Assembly (NCBI RefSeq): GCF_028689845.1
Contig: NZ_JAQVCH010000005.1
Span: 53,147-117,146, forward strand
DNA length: 64,000 nucleotides
Reading direction: 5' to 3'
Source of the DNA: Flavobacterium sp.
GTDB taxonomy: Bacteria > Bacteroidota > Bacteroidia > Flavobacteriales > Flavobacteriaceae
How positions within the stretch are numbered: position 1 is the first letter of the stretch; every line of letters starts with the position of its first letter. A program made the position numbers and the translations under genes. A model generated the notes under the pieces. That model saw only the letters and a program-made list of their open reading frames with translations, was not told where the DNA came from and did not search any database. Of this stretch, positions 55,644 through 63,369 are shown one piece after another.

Positions 55644-56150
55644 ATGAACTATCAATTCCGAAAAGCCGAATTAACAGAAGCACCAGAAATTTGGACAATT
55701 CTACAAAACGCTATTCTTCGTAGAAAAGCCGATGGTAGCAACCAATGGCAGGATGGTTATCCTAATCCTGAAATTGTTGAAACAGATATTAAAAAAGGCA
55801 TTGGTTATGTTTTAGTAGAACAAAACAAAATCATTGGTTATTGTGCCGTTTTGATTAATGACGAACCAGAATACGCCAATCTTCAAGGCGAATGGAGAAC
55901 CAATACTGACTTTGTAGTTTTTCATCGTGTTGCTATTGCAGCAAGTCATTTGGGTAAAAATTTATCTAAAAAAATCATTGCTTATTTAGAAGAATTCGCA
56001 CGAGCAAATAAAATTTATAGCCTAAAAGCCGATACCAATCACGATAACTTTGCCATGATGGCTATTTTTGAAAAAGCAGGATTTGTTTTCTGCGGCATCG
56101 TCCATTTTAGAGGTAGCCCAAGAAGAGCTTATGAAAAAGTACTTCTGTAA
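55644..56150 (+). CDS. GNAT family N-acetyltransferase
   Basis: 168-residue acetyltransferase with the GNAT core: an N-terminal strand-helix (RKAELTEAPEIWTIL), strand 4 with HRVAIAASHLGKNLSKKII near residue 93 (motif A, acetyl-CoA pyrophosphate loop), and the C-terminal FAMMAIFEKAGFVFCGIV. The substrate is unknown. It is isolated between the cold-shock terminator and umuC, and is flanked by short repeats. Confidence 0.87.
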   Translation: MNYQFRKAELTEAPEIWTILQNAILRRKADGSNQWQDGYPNPEIVETDIKKGIGYVLVEQNKIIGYCAVLINDEPEYANLQGEWRTNTDFVVFHRVAIAASHLGKNLSKKIIAYLEEFARANKIYSLKADTNHDNFAMMAIFEKAGFVFCGIVHFRGSPRRAYEKVLL

Positions 56151-56153
56151 AAC

Positions 56154-56173
56154 GGATAGGTCGCGAGCTGTCC
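56154..56173. repeat. Imperfect palindrome between the GNAT gene and umuC
   Basis: 20-base palindrome centred on TCGCGA (arms GGATAGG and GCTGTCC, 16 of 20 positions self-complementary). It contains the second copy of ATAGGTCGC. Confidence 0.5.
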
Positions 56174-56233
56174 GCACTACAGAATCTTATCAACATTAAC
56201 ATTCGTTCGCTTTCTAAAAAAACAATAATCTAC

Positions 56234-56241
56234 TAACTTTA
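56234..56241 (+). promoter_or_regulatory. Probable -7 promoter element of umuC-umuD
   Basis: TAACTTTA differs from TAnnTTTG at its last base. It is followed by CAAC and then ATG, the same layout as the higB promoter. Confidence 0.4.
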
Positions 56242-56245
56242 CAAC

Positions 56246-57511
56246 ATGTATGCTCTAGTAGATTGTAATAATTTTTATGCCTCGTGCGAACGAGTTTTTC
56301 AGCCTCAATTAAACGGAAAACCCATAGTAATTCTGTCTAATAACGATGGCTGTATCATTTCGCGGAGCGACGAAGCGAAAGCTCTCGGCATTCCGATGGG
56401 AGCTCCCGAATTTAAATTCCGAGACCAACTTAAACAACATAATATTACTGTTTTTTCATCCAATTATGCTTTGTATGGCGACTTGAGTAGTCGCGTCATG
56501 GCAATTTTAGGACAATTCACACCAAATTTAGAAGTGTACAGCATCGACGAAGCTTTTCTGAATTTTGACGGTATGAAAATTGACGATTACCAGCAGTATG
56601 GCTTAGAAATAAAAAAACGCACCTTGAAATGGTTGAGTATTCCTGTTTCGGTTGGCTTTGCTCCCACCAAAGCCTTGGCCAAAGTCGCCAACAAAATTGC
56701 ACGAAAATTTCCCAAAGAAACACTCGGCAGTTATGTGGTGGATAGTGATGAAAAACGCATCAAAGGTTTAAAGTGGACCAAAATTGAAGATGTTTGGGGG
56801 ATTGGTTTTCGGCTTTCTAAAAAAATGAAAGCCCAGCTTATTTTCACGGCTTATGATTTTACGTTACCTCATCACGAAGCATTTATTAAAAAAGTAATGG
56901 GCGTGGTGGGAGTTCGGTTGCGGTATGAACTTTTAGGCCAATCGGTTTTGGAGCTGGAAGAACCAAAAACCAGAAAAAATATTGCCATTACTCGAAGTTT
57001 TGATGGAAATATCACCACTTTTGATGAAATGAAAGAACGGGTTTCCACTTTTGCAACCGTATGTGCCGAAAAACTGCGAAGTCAGCAATCGTGTTGCCAT
57101 CAAATCACCCTTTATTTACGAAAAGATCATTATAAAATCACCAGCGACCGTTATCATTTTTATCAAACCGAAACCTTGCCGTTTGCAAGCAATTCAAGTC
57201 TTACGCTAAGCAATACAGCCATAAAAATGCTCAAAAAATTGTTTAAAGAAGGCGAGATTTATAAAAAAGCTGGGGTTATTGTAGGGCAGCTCATTCCGCA
57301 AGACCAAAAACAATTTCAGTTGTTTGACGAAGAAAATCCGAAACATCAAAAATTAATGCAAGTCATGGATGCCCATTATAAAAAAACGGGCGAACGTAAA
57401 ATTAGGCTTGGCAGTCAAGATTTGCAACGTACCTGGAAAATGAAACAAAATCATTTATCACCCAAATACACGACAAATATTCGAGATATTATGAAAGTGA
57501 AAGTGGGATAA
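56246..57511 (+). CDS. umuC: Y-family DNA polymerase (DNA polymerase V catalytic subunit)
   Basis: Translesion polymerase. The 421 residues show the palm motif ALVDCNNFYASCERVFQP at the N-terminus, the catalytic motif YSIDEAFLNF near residue 98, helix-hairpin-helix WGIGFRLSKKM near residue 184, and a little-finger domain with AITRSFDGNI. The C-terminal part matches UmuC rather than DinB. It is followed 30 bases later by umuD, the opposite order to the Escherichia coli umuDC operon. Confidence 0.94.
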   Translation: MYALVDCNNFYASCERVFQPQLNGKPIVILSNNDGCIISRSDEAKALGIPMGAPEFKFRDQLKQHNITVFSSNYALYGDLSSRVMAILGQFTPNLEVYSIDEAFLNFDGMKIDDYQQYGLEIKKRTLKWLSIPVSVGFAPTKALAKVANKIARKFPKETLGSYVVDSDEKRIKGLKWTKIEDVWGIGFRLSKKMKAQLIFTAYDFTLPHHEAFIKKVMGVVGVRLRYELLGQSVLELEEPKTRKNIAITRSFDGNITTFDEMKERVSTFATVCAEKLRSQQSCCHQITLYLRKDHYKITSDRYHFYQTETLPFASNSSLTLSNTAIKMLKKLFKEGEIYKKAGVIVGQLIPQDQKQFQLFDEENPKHQKLMQVMDAHYKKTGERKIRLGSQDLQRTWKMKQNHLSPKYTTNIRDIMKVKVG

Positions 57512-57541
57512 TGTATTAATTTGTAAATTTAAAAATTAATT

Positions 57542-57973
57542 ATGACCAAAAACAAACTTACTTTTTTTCTTCCTGATTTAGAAAATCCGATAGAACTTCC
57601 GTTCATTACGGCTGGAATTAAAGCTGGATTTCCTTCGCCAGCGGCAGATTTTGATGAATCCAAAATTAGTTTGGATGCCGTTTTGGTCAAAAATAGAGAT
57701 GCTACTTTTTATGCAAAAGCAGCTGGAACCTCCATGATTGGAGCCGGAATTGATGATGGCGATATTTTAGTTATCGACCGAAGTTTAGAGCCGCAAAACA
57801 ACAAAGTAGCCGTTTGTTTTTTAGATGGCGAATTTACCGTAAAACGGATTAAAGTCGCTAAAGACAAGGTGTTTCTCATGCCCGAAAACAAAGATTTCGA
57901 ACCGATTGTAATCACCGATGAAAACCAACTGATTATATGGGGAATTGTGACCTATGTGGTAAAAAAAATGTAA
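57542..57973 (+). CDS. umuD: UmuD-type S24 peptidase
   Basis: 143-residue self-cleaving LexA-like peptidase, whose trimmed form joins UmuC to make polymerase V. The cleavage region is KAGFPSPA near residue 27, the catalytic serine lies in AAGTSMIGAGI near residue 62, and the lysine in FTVKRIKV near residue 101. No DNA-binding domain is present. Promoter sequence was not recognised directly upstream, so it probably depends on the umuC promoter. Confidence 0.93.
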   Translation: MTKNKLTFFLPDLENPIELPFITAGIKAGFPSPAADFDESKISLDAVLVKNRDATFYAKAAGTSMIGAGIDDGDILVIDRSLEPQNNKVAVCFLDGEFTVKRIKVAKDKVFLMPENKDFEPIVITDENQLIIWGIVTYVVKKM

Positions 57974-57998
57974 TAGAAGCGAACAACTACCAAAATAG

Positions 57999-58880
57999 TT
58001 AATGTGAAACTATTTCTTTCTTGAAAATTTTCTTAAAAGCCATTACAACAAAAACACAAACTAAACCCACAATTAAACCCAATAAGAATTCGACAATCCA
58101 ACTAGGCATAAAATCAAAATAATGATGTAAAAAAGGAATTTGATGTGAAAATATTCCACCAGAAACAAACAACAAGGCAAGTGTTCCTACTACTGCTAAA
58201 AATTGAATAACCTTAGGTAAAGCTTTTACTAAAAACGTTCCTGTTTTATGAAGTAAATTATTTCGACCTCCACTCCATTGTATCAATTTATAACCCGCTT
58301 CGTCCATTCGAACAATTAATGCCACGATGCCGTAAACACCAACTGTTGCAATAAAAGCAACAACACTTACCACCATAACTTGTGTCCAAATATCTTGGCC
58401 CATGACTGCCCCTAAAGCAATAATAATGATTTCAACCGAAAGAATAAAATCAGTTAAGATTGCTGATTTTATTTTAGCTTTTTCTAAAACTAAAATTTCT
58501 GCTTCCGATAATTCTTCAAAAACTTCCACTTTTTTTTCAATAGGATGCGGGAAGAAATATTCATATATTTTCTCGGCTCCTTCATAAGCCAAATAAAGTC
58601 CACCCAAAATTAAAATAACATTAATTAGCCAAGGAATAAATGCTGTAAGCAAAAAAGCAATTGGAAGAATAATGATTTTATTGAGGGCAGATCCTTTAGT
58701 TATTGCCCACAAAACGGGTAATTCTCTCGAGGAAACAAACCCAGATGCTTTTTCGGCATTTACCGCTAAATCATCACCTAAAATTCCAGCTGTTTTTTTT
58801 GCCGCAATTTTACTCATTGATGCCACGTCGTCCATTAACGTTGCAATATCATCTAATAACGCAAAAAAACCTGAAGCCAT
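57999..58880 (-). CDS. DUF808 family membrane protein
   Basis: 293-residue integral membrane protein matching the DUF808 (YedI-like) family: it opens ASGFFALLDDIATLMDDVASMSKIAAKKTAGILGDDLAVNA with the characteristic DDIA...DDVA pattern, followed by about six helices and a short basic tail. The function is unknown. A TATTTTTG promoter box lies upstream. It is the last core gene before the accessory island. Confidence 0.92.
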   Translation of the reverse strand: MASGFFALLDDIATLMDDVASMSKIAAKKTAGILGDDLAVNAEKASGFVSSRELPVLWAITKGSALNKIIILPIAFLLTAFIPWLINVILILGGLYLAYEGAEKIYEYFFPHPIEKKVEVFEELSEAEILVLEKAKIKSAILTDFILSVEIIIIALGAVMGQDIWTQVMVVSVVAFIATVGVYGIVALIVRMDEAGYKLIQWSGGRNNLLHKTGTFLVKALPKVIQFLAVVGTLALLFVSGGIFSHQIPFLHHYFDFMPSWIVEFLLGLIVGLVCVFVVMAFKKIFKKEIVSH

Positions 58881-58899
58881 TTATTTTTGATTTAAGATA

Positions 58900-58907
58900 C
58901 AAAAATA
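58900..58907 (-). promoter_or_regulatory. -7 promoter element of the DUF808 gene
   Basis: Minus-strand TATTTTTG matches TAnnTTTG, 19 bases upstream of the ATG. Confidence 0.55.
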
Positions 58908-59040
58908 CAATTGTCAATTTTTCTTAATGTTAAAATAAAGAAAAAAGTTTTGCTCCATAAAAGCTAATAAAAAAGCATCAAGATAAACAGAGCAGGAAGA
59001 ATTTTGATAATTAAAAAAAGACTATCAATCTATATGTCAA

Positions 59041-59087
59041 AAAATAAAAAAGACCCCCTTCCGCAAACCACTGACCAGAAGGAGGTC
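59041..59087 (-). terminator. Terminator downstream of RHS module 2
   Basis: GACCCCCTTC (59052-59061) and GAAGGAGGTC (59078-59087) pair with one mismatch; the A run at 59041-59051 gives a U run on the minus strand. The rest of 58908-59156 shows no gene. Confidence 0.65.
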
Positions 59088-59156
59088 AACCACTAAATTA
59101 TATCTAACTTTATAATTAAGGATTTTAATATTTAAAAAACACAGTACAATTGCATA

Positions 59157-59267
59157 CTAAAGAAATCCCAAATCTATTAAATAAGCCTTTTTACCTTTTT
59201 TTTTAGTTTTATCCCACCTTTCTTTATTCTGAGTAAAAAGCACGTTAAACCATTTATTTTTATTCAT
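59157..59267 (-). CDS. 36-residue small ORF after RHS module 2
   Basis: Opens MNKNKWFNVLFTQNKERW and ends LIDLGFL; very rich in lysine. Its ATG overlaps the stop of the RHS tail (ATGAATAA), as toxin and immunity genes often do, but it is too short for a usual immunity protein and could be the displaced end of the tail or noise. Confidence 0.3.
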   Translation of the reverse strand: MNKNKWFNVLFTQNKERWDKTKKKGKKAYLIDLGFL

Positions 59268-60087
59268 CATATCCTGTATAGCCTGTTTGAGGGTTAGTAA
59301 CTCCTTTATATTTTAATATTAGACTCTTTGATAAATTTCTTAATTCTAATATTTCTTTTTGAGTATAATACTTTTCTTGAAATGCTGTTGCATCAGCAGA
59401 TAAAGCCGAGCCCAAACTCCAAAAAGCATCTATAGCAAACGTCACTCCGCTAACTTTAAATGATTTAGATATAATTCCTGAAGACCCACTAACTACTAAA
59501 AATTGGCCACCGTAATTTACGATAAATTGGCTCATACTAAAAGAATCAAAATCATATAAAGGAATCCATCTGCCATTAAAAAAATGATAAGTTGTATTGT
59601 CCTGTACTAAAATTTGACCCTGTTTACCATTCATTAATATCCAATTTCCTCCAACTAAAACATAAGTATTACCATTCGAAGATTTGTGCACTGAATATTC
59701 TTTAACAGATTTACTTGATGGACAACCTTCACAACTCCCATTTGAATTGGATTCTAAATATTCTTTAAATAATTCATTTATCTCATTAGAAATTTTTATT
59801 TCTGTTTCTTTTTGTTCAGTTAGTGCACGATAATCTATTTCTTCTTCTTTTTTATCTTCAACCTTATCATCAGGAATCATTCCATCAGGATCCGTAAATC
59901 TTAAAGGGTCATTGTAGGCGTAATTATAAGGCTACCATCTTCTTGATTGTTCCGCTAGCGGGTCAATGTTCATCCATCTACCAATTGCAGGGTCGTAATT
60001 TCTAGCTCCATAGTCGTAGAAGTTAAGCCCCAACTCATCCTGCCACTCCTTCCCATTGTATTTATACTGATACGCCTTTGTAAAACT
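59260..60087 (-). pseudogene. Truncated RHS-core module 2 with distinct C-terminal tail
   Basis: The minus strand encodes the end of an RHS repeat-associated core: [20 protein letters not shown], then [21 protein letters not shown] and PYNYAYNDPLRFTDPDG. It is followed by a non-core tail of about 206 residues that starts MIPDDKVED at 59880 and contains a CEGC cysteine pair and YVLVGGNWILMNG repeats. The frame begins at an in-frame TAA (60088-60090) without a start codon, and a TAG at 59932-59934 replaces the serine of the usual [11 protein letters not shown] tails are often toxins; this one has no motif I recognise. Residues from 59880 could still be translated alone. Confidence 0.75.
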
Positions 60088-60230
60088 TTACTAGGAAATA
60101 AAAAGCACCTTAACTTAATTCAAATAAGAACGTCCAACTTCATTTTCCAACAAAACGAAATTAAGAGTAATCTTAAAATATTCCTATTAAATTTAATTAA
60201 AATAAATTTGGTCAATGTTAACTTTTAAGA

Positions 60231-60238
60231 TAACTTTG
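60231..60238 (+). promoter_or_regulatory. Promoter of the HigBA-type operon
   Basis: TAACTTTG matches TAnnTTTG with TTTG at 60207-60210 as -33 element (20-base spacer). The ATG at 60243 is four bases downstream, so the message is probably leaderless. Confidence 0.65.
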
Positions 60239-60242
60239 CAAC

Positions 60243-60587
60243 ATGATTAGGAAAATTATATTTCACAATAACCACTTTATTGAATTTTACCAAAATCAAG
60301 ATGATAAGGTAAAAACTAAAATTCAATATGTTTTAGAATTGATAAAACAGGTTGATAGAGTTCCTGAAAAGTTTTTAAAGCATTTGACAGGAACAGATGG
60401 TCTTTATGAAATACGAGTAGAATATCAGTCAACTATTTATAGAATATTTTGCTGTTTTGATGAAGGTAAATTGGTTGTTTTATTTAATGGGTTTCAGAAG
60501 AAAACACAGAAAACACCAAAGGGAGAATTGGAAAAGGCAATAAGTTTAATGAAAGAATATTTTGAACTAAAAAAACAAGTAAGATGA
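60243..60587 (+). CDS. higB: HigB/RelE-type toxin
   Basis: 114-residue RelE-superfamily toxin of the phage-derived Gp49/HigB-like group, an mRNA interferase working at the ribosome. It shows the core pattern VLELIKQVDRVPEKFLKHLTGTDGLYEIRVEYQSTIYRIFCCFDEG and the later VVLFNGFQKKTQKTPKGELEKA, where the lysine-rich KKTQKTP motif is typical. It is toxin-first, with a 4-base overlap (ATGA) with the antitoxin, as in higBA loci. It lies on the strand opposite to the RHS cassettes. Confidence 0.9.
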   Translation: MIRKIIFHNNHFIEFYQNQDDKVKTKIQYVLELIKQVDRVPEKFLKHLTGTDGLYEIRVEYQSTIYRIFCCFDEGKLVVLFNGFQKKTQKTPKGELEKAISLMKEYFELKKQVR

Positions 60588-60883
60588 AAAAGTACGAAAA
60601 CATAAAATCATTTGATGAGCTAGTTGATGCTGAACATGGTAAAATTGGAACAGAAAGTAGAAATGATTATGAGGAAAACTCTCAGATGTTTATCATTAGC
60701 GAGATGTTAAAAGAAGCTCGTAAAGAAGCTAAAATGACTCAAGAGCAACTTGCTGAAAAAGCAGGAACTAAAAAAAGTTATATTTCTAAACTTGAAAATG
60801 GTAGAGGAAATATTCAACTTTCTACATTAATCAGAATTTTTGAAATCGGATTGAATAGACGAATCGGATTAACTTTCTTATAA
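60584..60883 (+). CDS. higA: HigA-type XRE antitoxin
   Basis: 99-residue antitoxin with a C-terminal HTH_XRE domain (residues about 38-90: LKEARKEAKMTQEQLAEKAGTKKSYISKLENG) preceded by a helical toxin-neutralising N-terminus. Such proteins bind their own promoter and repress the operon. It is coupled to higB by an ATGA overlap. A hairpin at 60946-60963 can end the transcript. Confidence 0.9.
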   Translation: MKKYENIKSFDELVDAEHGKIGTESRNDYEENSQMFIISEMLKEARKEAKMTQEQLAEKAGTKKSYISKLENGRGNIQLSTLIRIFEIGLNRRIGLTFL

Positions 60884-60945
60884 TAGAAATGATTATCATT
60901 TTGAGCATTCCCCAAAAAAAATTAGACACCATTTAGGGCATATTC

Positions 60946-60963
60946 AAGACGGTTCGTCTTTTT
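60946..60963 (+). terminator. Terminator of higBA
   Basis: AAGACG (60946-60951) and CGTCTT (60955-60960) with a 3-base loop, followed by T residues. Confidence 0.65.
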
Positions 60964-60986
60964 GTTTTAATTTTTGTTTATAAATT

Positions 60987-61035
60987 GATTTACAAATGGT
61001 TAAATTGTGGATTTTGGTTCATCACTAACTATGGA
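60987..61035. repeat. Cassette-flanking repeat, copy A
   Basis: Shares ATTTACAAATGGTTAAA exactly with copy B (62842-62858) and continues with matching ATCACT and TATGGAA blocks. It lies directly after the stop of the putative immunity gene at 61039. Confidence 0.7.
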
Positions 61036-61038
61036 AGA

Positions 61039-61563
61039 TTACCGCTTTTCATAGGAACTCTTTACGGATGTATCATCCCTATTATCAATTACATATACAG
61101 CACGTGTAAGTCTTATTTCATTGGTTATTATTCTATCTCCTTTACTTCCATCTTTCAAAACACCGCCTTTGGCTATGATAATTTCATCTTTTATAATACC
61201 ATTAAAATAATGTAGTCCCAGCTTATCAAACTTTATATCATATAAAGGGATTAGTCTATTTGTTTCCGCTACAAAAGTATCTGTAACCATTTTTTTCAAA
61301 AGTTTGTTGTCTTCAATTGGCTTTTTTGTTAACCAAAAAGAATACTCAAGAAACCTTGCTTTTTGATAATCACTTAAACTTGTAGTAATTGTATCGAAAT
61401 TGCTTTTAAAACTAATTTTCCCATCATAACTTTCATTAACATAAACTGTATCAGGAAAAATAAATTTTATGTCTTGATAAGCTGATTTTTGAGTTACTTC
61501 AACATCTTTTCTGCATGAAATACAAAATATTATGAATATTGAAAATACTATTTTTTTTGTCAT
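61039..61563 (-). CDS. Putative immunity lipoprotein of RHS module 1
   Basis: 174-residue lipoprotein: signal and lipobox FCISCRKD near residue 17; the mature part is beta-rich (FIFPDTVYVNESYDGKISF) without a recognised domain. It starts two bases after the RHS module stop, the position where RHS toxin genes carry their immunity gene; lipidated export would suit neutralising an effector in the periplasm. This role is inferred from position only. Confidence 0.6.
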   Translation of the reverse strand: MTKKIVFSIFIIFCISCRKDVEVTQKSAYQDIKFIFPDTVYVNESYDGKISFKSNFDTITTSLSDYQKARFLEYSFWLTKKPIEDNKLLKKMVTDTFVAETNRLIPLYDIKFDKLGLHYFNGIIKDEIIIAKGGVLKDGSKGDRIITNEIRLTRAVYVIDNRDDTSVKSSYEKR

Positions 61564-61565
61564 AT

Positions 61566-62639
61566 TTATTGTTTCAATAGTGAATTAATTCTTTCTTTTA
61601 GCTCCTTTTTATCTTTAACTACTTGTTGTTGTGCTCTCTTTTCACTTTGTTGATTCATTCTTTCAATGGTAGATACTTGTGATGGTGCAACAGTTGTATC
61701 ATTTGTGGATACATGAAGTCTAGGTTCATTTAGTCCAACATTGCCTGACGAAGACCAAGTTTGTTTATCAATGGTCACGTTTTCATTCTGCTCTGGTTTA
61801 TTAGTTTCGCTTACACTACCATTTTTACTTGATTTATCTCTATTGAGTTCAACTGCATCACCAACTCTGTCTAACGCATTTGCTGCATTTTCCAATTTAG
61901 AACCATTACCGGGTCCTGGTCTATAAATTTTTCCAATTGTTTCAGCTCCAGATCCATCTACCGTTTCTGGATTCCTACCACCTGGTTTCATTAAACTTTT
62001 ATCTCCTGTTGCACCACCTTTGTCATTAGTAAAAGCAATACCTCCCGATACATCAATTTTAAAATTGGAAACTGATTCTTTAAAATTATTTATAGCATCA
62101 CTAGTAGACTTTTTTGCCTCATTATATTTCTTACTTATAGTATTTCCCATACTAGTAAAAGCACTTTTAACATATCCTGGAAAATCAGGCCACATTCCGT
62201 CAGGGTCTTGAAAATAAACAGGATTATTAAAACAATAATTATATGGTGACCACCTGCGACCTTGCTCTGCAAGTGGGTCGGTTTGCCAAAATCTACTTAT
62301 TGCAGGGTCATAAACCCTATTATCGTAATCGTAAACATTAAGCCCCAACTCATCCTGCCACTCCTTCCCATTGTACTTATACTTATACTCCAATGGTTTT
62401 CCATCAGTAGGCGGTAATATTCTAAGTTTTAAAAGTTGGGTGATGGGGTCGGTTTCTTTGGTGTACTTTCTAATATCGCTGTTGTAGTTGGTGTGTTTTA
62501 AACCATCCCGAATGGTCGGGAGGATAATAGTGATTCTCTTCCAGTATTTTAAGAACGTTTGATTTGAATTATCTTTTACCAAATATATTAAAATATTACG
62601 CAAAGTAGTGAGACATTTACGGAGCTTTTCATTGAACAT
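61566..62639 (-). pseudogene. Truncated, frameshifted RHS-core module 1 with distinct C-terminal tail
   Basis: From about residue 48 the frame encodes an RHS core end: [60 protein letters not shown] and [21 protein letters not shown] tail of about 205 residues follows that is rich in N, K and S and has no catalytic motif I recognise. Upstream of GLKHTNYN the homology (ILEENHYYP) continues in another frame: the palindrome at 62506-62521 interrupts it, so the N-terminal 47 residues of this ORF are not RHS. No RHS repeats precede it, so it is an orphan tip. The tail could be expressed if an internal start is used. Confidence 0.72.
62506..62521. repeat. Small REP-like palindrome inside RHS module 1
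   Basis: TCCCGA (62506-62511), ATGG loop, TCGGGA (62516-62521), a perfect 6-base stem, more GC-rich than its surroundings, at the point where the RHS reading frame shifts. Confidence 0.65.
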
Positions 62640-62787
62640 TTTTCAAAATCAGATTATTATTACCTATATGAAATTGCCAAATTCTCCACCACTAACTCTG
62701 ACCCGAGCCGAAAGGCGAACTGAGCGAAGCTAAATACGTGGCGTCATTTTTCTTCATTACATTCATTTTAAGTGATTTTCAAATGTA

Positions 62788-62817
62788 AAAAAGGCAAACT
62801 TTACAGCTTGCCTTTTT
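62788..62817. terminator. Bidirectional hairpin between cassette pairs
   Basis: AAAAAGGCAA (62788-62797) and TTGCCTTTTT (62808-62817) form a perfect 10-base stem with a 10-base loop and A/T tracts at the stem base. The remainder of 62640-62839 shows no gene. Confidence 0.7.
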
Positions 62818-62839
62818 GGTTTGAATTTTATTTAAAGAT

Positions 62840-62890
62840 TTATTTACAAATGGTTAAAATTTGAAAATAGGTTTATCACTTATTATGGAA
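62840..62890. repeat. Cassette-flanking repeat, copy B
   Basis: Partner of the repeat at 60987-61035, with a 17-base exact match (62842-62858). It lies 32 bases beyond the stop of the gene at 62923. Confidence 0.7.
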
Positions 62891-62922
62891 CATCACTAAA
62901 ATACTTAATCTGAAAAATTATC

Positions 62923-63369
62923 TCAACAGTCTGGGAACAATTTATAAATACCACTGTTCAACATCTTCTCGAAATAGGCATCAACATCTTTTTGGTAGTC
63001 ATCAATTGGAATTTTATCCCATCCATAAGGAGTAACTTCTAAGCTATCTGGTACTGGACAATTTGAAAACAAAACCGACTGTTCTATATTTTCTTTATTA
63101 AATGCAATAAAATATTTTTTCCCTAATTCAGGCTTTAAACCATGATATAATGTTTCTGTTTCATAAATTTTATTATCATAATAAAATTTTATCTTTATGG
63201 TATTATCCATTCTACCTCCTGAATATTTTACAGGAATTGCAACTGCATGCTGAATATTTTTTTTTATGGCACAATTTTTAAAATGATTGTAAGTAAACCC
63301 ACCAATACAAATAATTATTATTAAAATAATAAATGCTAAAATATTTTTATGCTTTTTATTTGTTTCCAT
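62923..63369 (-). CDS. Putative membrane-anchored immunity protein
   Basis: 148-residue protein with one N-terminal helix (residues about 11-27) and a soluble domain containing AVAIPVKYSGGRMDNTIKIK and YFIAFNKENIEQS. No family recognised. Its ATG overlaps the end of the upstream small ORF by 14 bases, and it is followed by the cassette-flanking repeat, as in module 1. By analogy it may be the immunity gene for the tail encoded at 63356-63757; this is inference. Confidence 0.6.
   Translation of the reverse strand: METNKKHKNILAFIILIIIICIGGFTYNHFKNCAIKKNIQHAVAIPVKYSGGRMDNTIKIKFYYDNKIYETETLYHGLKPELGKKYFIAFNKENIEQSVLFSNCPVPDSLEVTPYGWDKIPIDDYQKDVDAYFEKMLNSGIYKLFPDC

Noticed and set aside
62690..62750. 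GC-richer patch with GCC-GAAA-GGC as a REP or ncRNA
   Set aside because: The stem is only three base pairs and no second copy was seen in the window, so it is not supported.
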